Positions 57,864-64,000 of a stretch of DNA of 64,000 nt are shown one piece after another. The stretch spans positions 14,203,006-14,267,005 of the forward strand of contig NC_087063.1 of assembly GCF_963678635.1 (NCBI RefSeq), in the 5' to 3' direction. The notes under the pieces were generated by a model. That model was given only the letters and a program-made list of their open reading frames with translations. It was not told the DNA's origin and did no database searches. The position numbers were made by a program, and so were the translations under genes. Position 1 is the stretch's first letter. Each line of letters begins with the position of its first letter. Source of the stretch: Symsagittifera roscoffensis. Lineage: Eukaryota; Xenacoelomorpha; Acoela; Convolutidae.

Positions 57864-59107
57864 CCCGGGGAGCCAAGTTAATTCCCCGTCCAATCATAAA
57901 AGTTGTGAGACTTAGTTTTCACACCGCGGTTCTGCTTCTGGCAATTTTTTCTAATTTTCTTTTTTCTAGTTGAATTGCTTTTAATAGATCATTTGCCAAG
58001 CCGAGCTGAAGACAATTCTTACGAAGTCCCTTTGAATTAACTCTAATACTCTAAGATTTCAATCTAGAAGCTATGTTAGTATCAGCTTCTGCTTCAGTTC
58101 GCAAAAAATAAGTTTCTTCCAAATTATTAGTAAGCTGACCTTTTTCATACTTACAGGGATGAGCTGGGAAATACGCCACTTTCAGGTGTTAATCTAGGGG
58201 TTTTTCTGTAACAATTTGGGGTCATAACGCCCAAAAGTCAATTCAATTTAAGGTCCCGCAGGGGTCCCCCAGGGGTCACCCGGGGTCAAAATTCCTCGGA
58301 CAAGTTCAAGGTCTCATAGGGGTCCCAACTAACAAGATTCAATCATATCTGATTTATACTTCCCAAGTTATCCCATTTATAAAGACCATGATCACATTTC
58401 CCGGTAAAAGGGTATCAACGCAGGAAGGAGTCGCGGGATGCGTTTTTTTTGCAGAGTGGTTTCTTTTTTGGAGGCGTATCGAATGTCTCTTTCCGATTGA
58501 AAATCAGAGTGCCCTCGCTCATTATTTTGCGTAAATTGGTTATTTCCGGTGTAAGGGGTGTTTTTTTCAACTGCTAATAATTTCTGACCCAACCGTTGGA
58601 AATGGTTCAAATTATAACACCAAATGTATCCTAACACTGTCTATCATCCATCCATCTAAGTTTTGGCTTCCTGCGTTGGAGCCGAAAAACGATTTCCAGA
58701 AGTTAGGGATGCGGTTGTTTTTTTAAAGTGGGGGTTCTGTGGGTCTGGGGTTCTAAACTTAAGCTTCACTCAACTAGACTTACAACGAAATGAAATCAGC
58801 TAGGCGATTTACACTTCCGGTGACCGTTATGGGTTGAGGGGCCCCGTTTTTGTATGCCAAGGTCAATTCATCCCTTGTAACGCCCTCTGAGTTTCATAAC
58901 ATCAGCTTTTTTTAGTTCACGTTTTGGGAGGGGGGGGGGGGGGGGGGGTGGGTGTGTTCGCTGATTTCATTGTTTTTTTTAATATATCTTGGATTCAATC
59001 TTAGCGTTTAATTTGTGTTTGGTGAGATACTTATTTTAATGACTAATCAATCATACGCTCAGTTTACTAAGGCAGAATCCAGTATAATACAGTAAAATTG
59101 TCAATTT
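57864..59107. other. No gene; homopolymer tract
   Basis: No supported gene. 58200-58330 repeats CAGGGGTC-type words. 58928-58950 is a run of G. Confidence 0.4.
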
Positions 59108-59369
59108 GACACAATTTCTAAGACGGATTAAATCTAATAGCGTTTTATAGCCTACGCGTTTTATAGCAAAAAACATACCGCAAAATGTCTCAAATTTGCC
59201 AAATCGGCAATTTTTAAGACCCACAACTTAACAAAAAAAAGATCACAGGTGTTACATTTTTTTAAATTTCTGTTCAAAAATGGCTAGTTAAAAAGTCAAA
59301 ATTTGTCTGAAGAGAAAAAAACTACCCCGATTACAAACATTTCGTTACTTTCGCTACAAAAGTCGGAAC
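59108..59369 (+). mobile_element. 530-bp repeat family, 3' fragment
   Basis: Matches the latter half of 5356-5885 (GGATTAAATCT near the start, then TTACTTTCG...AAAGTCGGAAC at the end), with the 5' half missing. Confidence 0.65.
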
Positions 59370-59489
59370 AAAAATTATTACTTTGTACAGTGTACTTTGT
59401 GTTCGTGTAACCTGTAGTTTCTAAAAGAATATGCAGTAAGTAGGCAGAGTTCGCATCATATAATGAACGATATACGTATAATTTTTGCC

Positions 59490-59610
59490 GAAACCGCTTA
59501 CATTTTGCAGCATCCACTTTCAAATGCGGGTTGCGCAATAACTAGCTATTATCGTTCACTTTGGATGCAGCAACCAAATTAAGGTGTCAACAAAATTTAC
59601 GTTAAGAGTA
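59490..59610 (+). repeat. GCGGAATCCGC repeat family, decayed 3' fragment
   Basis: Corresponds to 19180-19300: CTTACATTTTGC, CACTT, then AACTAGCTAT and ACAAAATTTACGTTA in the same order. Most palindromes have mutated. Confidence 0.55.
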
Positions 59611-59819
59611 ATTTCTTCAATTTGGTTTTGTGGGCTTATTTTTTAAAATACGGTATAATAACGTCAAATTATAACTCTGTGACCAATTATTTGAGCTCAC
59701 TTATCTATTGGAACATTTTTACAATCTTGTCTCCCGTGCGGGTAACCAGAACACAGTTTGGTCTCGTACTCTTGATCAAATTTTGGATTCAGCTTGGCCT
59801 CGTATTCCCGGGTCGAGAT

Positions 59820-60031
59820 CCCGCTCAAAAACCGCTCAAGATATGAGCGGTTTGAGCGGTTTTCTAGCAAGATTTGAGCGGTTTGAGCGGTTTGGGCGGT
59901 TTGGGCGGTTTTTTTTAGACAATTACGCTCAAAATCTTGCTTCAAATGAGCGGTTTGAGCGGTTTTTGAACAGTTTATCTGAACAAACCGCTCAAAAACC
60001 GCGCAAGATTTGAACGGTTTTTGAGCGGTTT
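59820..60031. repeat. GAGCGGTTT / AAACCGCTC array
   Basis: About fourteen occurrences of a nine-base word, GAGCGGTTT, or its reverse complement in 210 bases, arranged in pairs of both orientations, with GGGCGGTTT and GAACGGTTT variants. No coding sense. Confidence 0.9.
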
Positions 60032-60299
60032 ATCTATTGATTTCATGCTAAAAAACTTTTTCATATAATCTTTTTTTCCCTGAAAATAATTAATAATACA
60101 AAAATTGACCAATTCCCATTTCTAACCTTAATAGAGCCTATCTAGATTAAAGACCCCTCAGCAAATTACCAATCCCGCAAATTTTGAATTCAATGTGCAG
60201 GACGGGATTTTGCTACTGTTTTTGGTTACTAGAATGGTAACTACTCTAGTAAACCCTGTAGCTTGTTTGTGAATACCTCTTGTAGCTTGTGAATTTTTG
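60032..60299. other. No gene recognised
   Basis: AT-rich DNA without visible features. Confidence 0.3.
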
Positions 60300-60614
60300 A
60301 AAAATGTTGACCAAAAAAAGACGCCCCCTCGGGCTCGACCCCCTGACGACCCAAAAGGTCCCCCTTTTGCTTTACTTTGAGATATCCATTTGTTGCTGAC
60401 TGACCCTGAAAATTTTCTAAAGGCGTCTTTGCCGTCTTTGGTTTTGAGGGAGCGTAATTTTTTTGGTCAAAACTTTTCAAAAAGTGGCTAAAAATGCATC
60501 TTGGCCAATTTTGTTAAAAGTTTACCTGCGGCGCTTAAAATTTGGTCAAAATGGGGTCTATTTATTGATTTGGGAAAATCCGCCCCTTTCGGGAAACTCC
60601 TAGATACGCCCCTG
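60300..60614 (-). repeat. hAT-like MITE, terminal part
   Basis: Ends CTAGATACGCCCCTG at 60614, the inverse of CAGGGGCGTATCTAG, with CCGCCCCTTTCGGG just inside. Same terminus family as 18106. The other end was not located with confidence. Confidence 0.5.
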
Positions 60615-60677
60615 GTTTTCAGTATACGAGCCAGGTAAGGATTTTACAATTGATTGTTATATTGTAATATATAATAC

Positions 60678-60930
60678 AGGGCGAATCAAAGATTTTCTCT
60701 AGCGAGGGCGGATTTTCAAAAAAAAATTATTCGACTTGATTTAAGTTGGCCAAAATGATTTTCCAAGTTTTCCCAAAGCATCAGAAAGACCTTGTTTTGT
60801 TCAATTTTTTAGTACCGCAGGCAAAATTTTGAAAAAAAAAACAGAAAAAAGGCATTTTTAAGAATTTTTTGAAAAAATTTTGACCAGAAAATTGCGCTTT
60901 TCGGCGCGCACTCCCCCCTCAAATTTAGTA
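60678..60930 (+). repeat. hAT-like MITE relic
   Basis: Starts CAGGGCGAATCAAAGATTTT and carries AGGGCGGATTTTCAAAA and the AGTTTTCCCAAAGCATCAG segment shared with 18106-18290. Confidence 0.45.
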
Positions 60931-61019
60931 TATACTGACAAAAATATATGTTCTTTAAGACAGTTGTCGGGGTTTATGCATTTCGAGAACTTGTAGTTTT
61001 TCATCAAATAACTTTGTAG

Positions 61020-61110
61020 TTTTTGCGTAATTTTTCGATTAACTAAAAAAAAAATGATCCATTTTGTGGTGAAAATTTGGCCCCAAAATTCGCAAAAAAA
61101 TTTGGTTAAA
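61020..61110 (+). repeat. Tc1-like MITE internal fragment
   Basis: TGCGTAATTTTTCGATTAACTA followed in pieces by ATGATCCATTTT, GGTGAAAATTTGGCCCC and TTCGCAAAA; the same order occurs inside the right arm of the element at 11117-11849. Confidence 0.5.
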
Positions 61111-61407
61111 AAGGGTCTATTTATTGATTGTGGAGAGCTCAGAAAATAAGTTCGTTCAACCCCAAAAAAAAGATCAACAAAATTTGATGATAAATTGAAA
61201 AAAAAAGTTCTTTTCCTTTTTGATAAAAAGACCTAATTAGTTATCGATTATTTTGAAAATCAGTTAGTACAAAACATTGGGATAAAAAAGAATATTTGTG
61301 CTCAGTAACCGAGTATTCGCATATTCCTATGCATCAGAAGTACAATAGTAGGTCAACTCGATTTATAGTTTTGGTAATTTTATTTTTTATTGTGATGTGA
61401 TTTTTAG
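61111..61407. other. Upstream flank / intron 3' part of the protease gene
   Basis: No gene. Ends in GTGATTTTTAG, a plausible 3' splice site with AG at 61406-61407. Confidence 0.5.
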
Positions 61408-61855
61408 GTATGTGCATGGGCCGTCCCCAGACTGTGACGTGGCTCTCATTAAACTTGCGCGACCAGTTAGTGGCCGCAGAATACCAATGTGTCAAAAAGT
61501 TTTTACAGATTCAGTTCACAAATTGATACTCTCAGGAATGGGCGTAACTGACGGTAGAGAAAAAAATATAACCCAAGTCCTTCAAGAAACAGAGCTGGTG
61601 GAATTTTTCGAAGGTTGCGAAAAGGATACAAATATAGCTGTTTGCACTAGACCAAAAGGACAGCCGACTAGTGGCTGCTTCGGAGACTCGGGAGGGCCAC
61701 TAGTGGTTTTGAATAAGTCGGGTGATGTCAAATGCTTGTATGGAGTTGCTAGTTTTGTGGACGACAATTTCTGTCGAAACGGAACATACTTCGCCCGAGT
61801 TTCATCCTTCGAAGAATGGATCAAAGACAACATGTCAATAACTGATCTAGTATGA
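61408..61855 (+). CDS. Trypsin-fold serine protease, last exon
   Basis: About 149 codons from the splice acceptor at 61406-61407 (phase 2, no ATG) to TGA at 61853-61855. Family S1 peptidase: catalytic Asp in DCDVALIKL, catalytic Ser in GCFGDSGGPL, and the closing strand-helix YFARVSSFEEWI. The His exon, signal peptide and activation site are not seen and must lie upstream, perhaps outside the recognisable sequence. Six residues before the active Ser is Ser rather than Asp, so the pocket is more chymotrypsin- or elastase-like than trypsin-like. Cys residues around the active site (GCFGDS, NFCRNG) fit the usual 191-220 disulfide. Probably a secreted host enzyme. The exon itself is intact. Confidence 0.85.
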
Positions 61856-63240
61856 GAAGAAGTCAAAATTTGAAAATTTGGTAACTAAGTCAAAAATTTC
61901 TGGAACAAATTTAGGAAAGAATTCTGATATAAAACCTCCTACTTTAACGGTGATATGTTTTAGTAGAAATAGTTTGTGAAACTTCTCTATGTTTTGTATA
62001 CATTTTTGTTCGAAGAAAATGGCAGAGTGTATGTGCTCGTAACAGTAGCGGATTTAGGAGGGAGGCGAAAGCAATCTCTCCCCCCCCCCCCCCCCTCCCT
62101 CAGGGAGTCCATCACTTGCCGACCCTTAAGGTCTTCCGTCGGTACTGTTTTCAGCATCCATTTTTTGGCGATCCAAAGCGCATTTGACGCAGTTATATCC
62201 TAGTTTTGAAGGTTATTTTGAAGACACGATATTTTTGGTTCAAAATTTGCCAAACAAGCTTAAATTGCTATTTATGTTTCACCTGCTTTTACCTGCCTTT
62301 TTCACCTTGCTTGTTTGACATCCATTTTATCTCGAAACTTCTGATGTGCTTAGCTCATTTAAAAAAAGTTTTGTACCTGTGACCATTATATAAAGAATTG
62401 TGGTGGTTTGGCATTTGTGATTTTAGTCAGTTTGGGACAACTAACGCGCGAAAAATTTCGAGCTAAAATTTGTGGTATATATTCAAGCAACTCGATCTGA
62501 TTAATCCTTACCAGTTTATTAACATACAGTTTCTTTTAATATACTTACTGAAGGACAAAATCAAAGCAAAGAGGGCATGATTTTTTTTGTGATTAACTTA
62601 TCAGTGCTTTCACGAAAACGTTTTTCTTCCTCTCGAAACGTCAAGAATAGTTCAACCTGTTACGAGCCTTCTTGTTTAGTTTTGAGTTTTAATTGACAGA
62701 TAGAATTTACAGAATGCATGTTTTATTTTAGAGAGAAAAGTTGTGCAAAATTGCATCAGTTTAGACGTACCAGAAAATTTTGAAAATTGTAGGCAAGTCT
62801 TTAGATTTTATTGATAATCCTGAAAGCGTTACGCAAATTATTTATGCGTGGCGAATTATCCCTTCTCCCGCAAATCATTCCAAATTGAATTAAGGCCACC
62901 TATTCATTCATATTAGTTTCGTACGACTAGAACTTTAACACCTGAGCTCTGATATTGTTCAAAAGCTTATAGTTTTTCAATATTTTTTCCCGAAAATCTA
63001 TTCGATGTGGATTAAGGGGCAGTCAGAACATTCAAGATTTTTCCCTGATATACGAGAAGTCTTGTTTATGCAGTAAGCTTTGTATTAAAAAACGATTCCA
63101 ACTGAAACGATGCTTTACTGAATCACCAAATTAAATATCAAGGAAACTCCAAAAAAAATTAGCTACTCAAGATACAGAAGTTATAAAAATAAAAACGCCA
63201 AATCTGTACAAAATAAGGCCAACATTTTCCTCTAAAATAA
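61856..63240. other. 1.4 kb downstream of the protease exon, no gene
   Basis: 62047-62110 has AGCGGATTTAGGAGGGAGG followed by a C run, another relic of the hAT-like terminus type. Nothing else is supported; no clear polyadenylation signal next to the stop. Confidence 0.4.
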
Positions 63241-63329
63241 ATGATCAAAGGCTATCATTATAATTATCATTGTGAAAACTTTGATCAGAAGTTTTCACAA
63301 TGATCAAAGGCTATCATTATAATTATCAT
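63241..63329. repeat. 30-bp direct repeats around a 29-bp palindrome
   Basis: ATGATCAAAGGCTATCATTA(+10) occurs at 63241-63270 and identically at 63300-63329. The 29 bases between are TGTGAAAACTT-TGATCAG-AAGTTTTCACA, a perfect 11-bp inverted repeat with a 7-base loop. Confidence 0.95.
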
Positions 63330-63739
63330 CGAAATCCTGTTTTATTTTTTTACGAATATAAAAATGGAAGAATTTAGAATAATAAATACTTAAAAAGCAG
63401 GACATTTTTTCAGTAATGCGGTGCGTAATCAAACATTTTGAAAAAATTTAGTGAAAAAAAACTTGAAACCATTTTTTGTATTTGTATCTGAAACTTGATT
63501 TTTTTTTAAAATTCCGGTCGATCCTTTTCTTGATTGTATCGAGATTGTTTTATGTGTTATTAGAATGACAAAAAATCGTAAAACCAATTGTGATGAGACC
63601 GACTCAAAACTGGTTATAAAACCTGAATAAGACAATTCGTAATTTTCTTGAACTTCAAATTCTTCTCAGTTTTGAATATATCCTCAAATCTTACAGAAAA
63701 TTTTCGGTCGAAAAGTTTTTCGTAATTTGTGTTGCTGAG
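63330..63739. other. No gene recognised
   Basis: AT-rich; a minus-strand frame at 63429-63635 has no motif. Confidence 0.3.
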
Positions 63740-63895
63740 GTTTAATGGCTGTAAAAAGAGTTTTAAGAGCTGTAAAAAGAGCTGTTTTATGGAGTAAAAA
63801 GAGCTGTAAAAAGAGTTTTAACGGCGCAAGAGCTGTTTTAAGAGCTGTTTTAAGGTGTAAAAAGAGCTGTAAAAAAAGTTTTAATGGCGCAAAAT
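63740..63895 (+). repeat. AGAGCTGT-(A/T) tandem repeat
   Basis: The words AGCTGTAAAAAGAG and AGAGCTGTTTTA repeat irregularly, with GTTTTAACGGCGCAA and GTTTTAATGGCGCAA marking a higher-order duplication of about 65 bases. Confidence 0.75.
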
Positions 63896-64000
63896 TTGAA
63901 CAATTGAAAAAAAAACGAAAATAGTTCGACAAGAATTGCTATTTTTTATTGTTCCGGAAAATAAAAGTGAGGAAAAACTATGTATTAGTGTTCGTTTTGA

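Overview
The window is AT-rich eukaryotic nuclear DNA, most likely from an invertebrate animal. I cannot name the lineage. The evidence is spliceosomal splice sites, an animal-type TIR-domain gene, a trypsin-fold protease exon, and heavy colonisation by animal transposon classes (Polinton/Maverick, Ty3/gypsy, LINE, Tc1/mariner-like, hAT-like). Host coding sequence is sparse; nearly everything else is mobile or repeat-derived. A 200-base run of N at 41386-41585 is a scaffold gap.

Layout. 278-7853 (minus): two coding exons that appear to belong to one TIR-domain gene. The donor at 7461 and the acceptor at 1875 match in phase. The inferred 5.6-kb intron holds a tandem segmental duplication (2436-4147 and 4465-6665). 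The second copy carries a later 530-bp insertion, which fixes the ends of an interspersed repeat found again at 10002-10503 and 59108-59369. 11117-11849: an almost intact Tc1-like fold-back element with 290-bp arms and TA target duplications. 12640-15650 (minus): a decayed LINE. 18106-20395: hAT-like fragment, a repeat rich in GCGGAATCCGC palindromes, and a seven-unit 73-bp minisatellite.

22332-40783 is the centrepiece: a complete 18.45-kb Polinton/Maverick. It is bounded by about 270-bp terminal inverted repeats and a perfect 6-bp target duplication (ATAGTG). Leftward genes are: cysteine protease, major capsid protein, small basic core-like protein, minor capsid (penton) protein, retroviral-type integrase, a conserved accessory protein, a small conserved protein, packaging ATPase, two further small genes, an exonuclease-like protein, and three further small genes, one resembling a PC4-type ssDNA-binding protein. 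Rightward are a decayed NLS-bearing frame and a protein-primed family B DNA polymerase with N-terminal C2H2 fingers, an apparent spliceosomal intron and an acidic C-terminal tail. Together these cover replication, integration, packaging and virion assembly, but most genes carry stops, frameshifts or deletions, so the copy looks dead.

41953-57863 is a nest of Ty3/gypsy remains: head-to-tail LTR-like units with an internal CCGGAGGGGTC minisatellite, two gag-like leaders, a broken RT/RNase H/integrase region, and an error-free 575-bp duplication flanking a 103-bp copy of the pol 3' end. 59108-61100 holds further repeat fragments and an array of GAGCGGTTT. 61408-61855 (plus) is the last exon of a trypsin-fold serine protease. 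The right edge carries short palindromic and tandem repeats. No tRNA, rRNA or CRISPR was seen. All calls are by eye; homology statements rest on recognised motifs, not searches.
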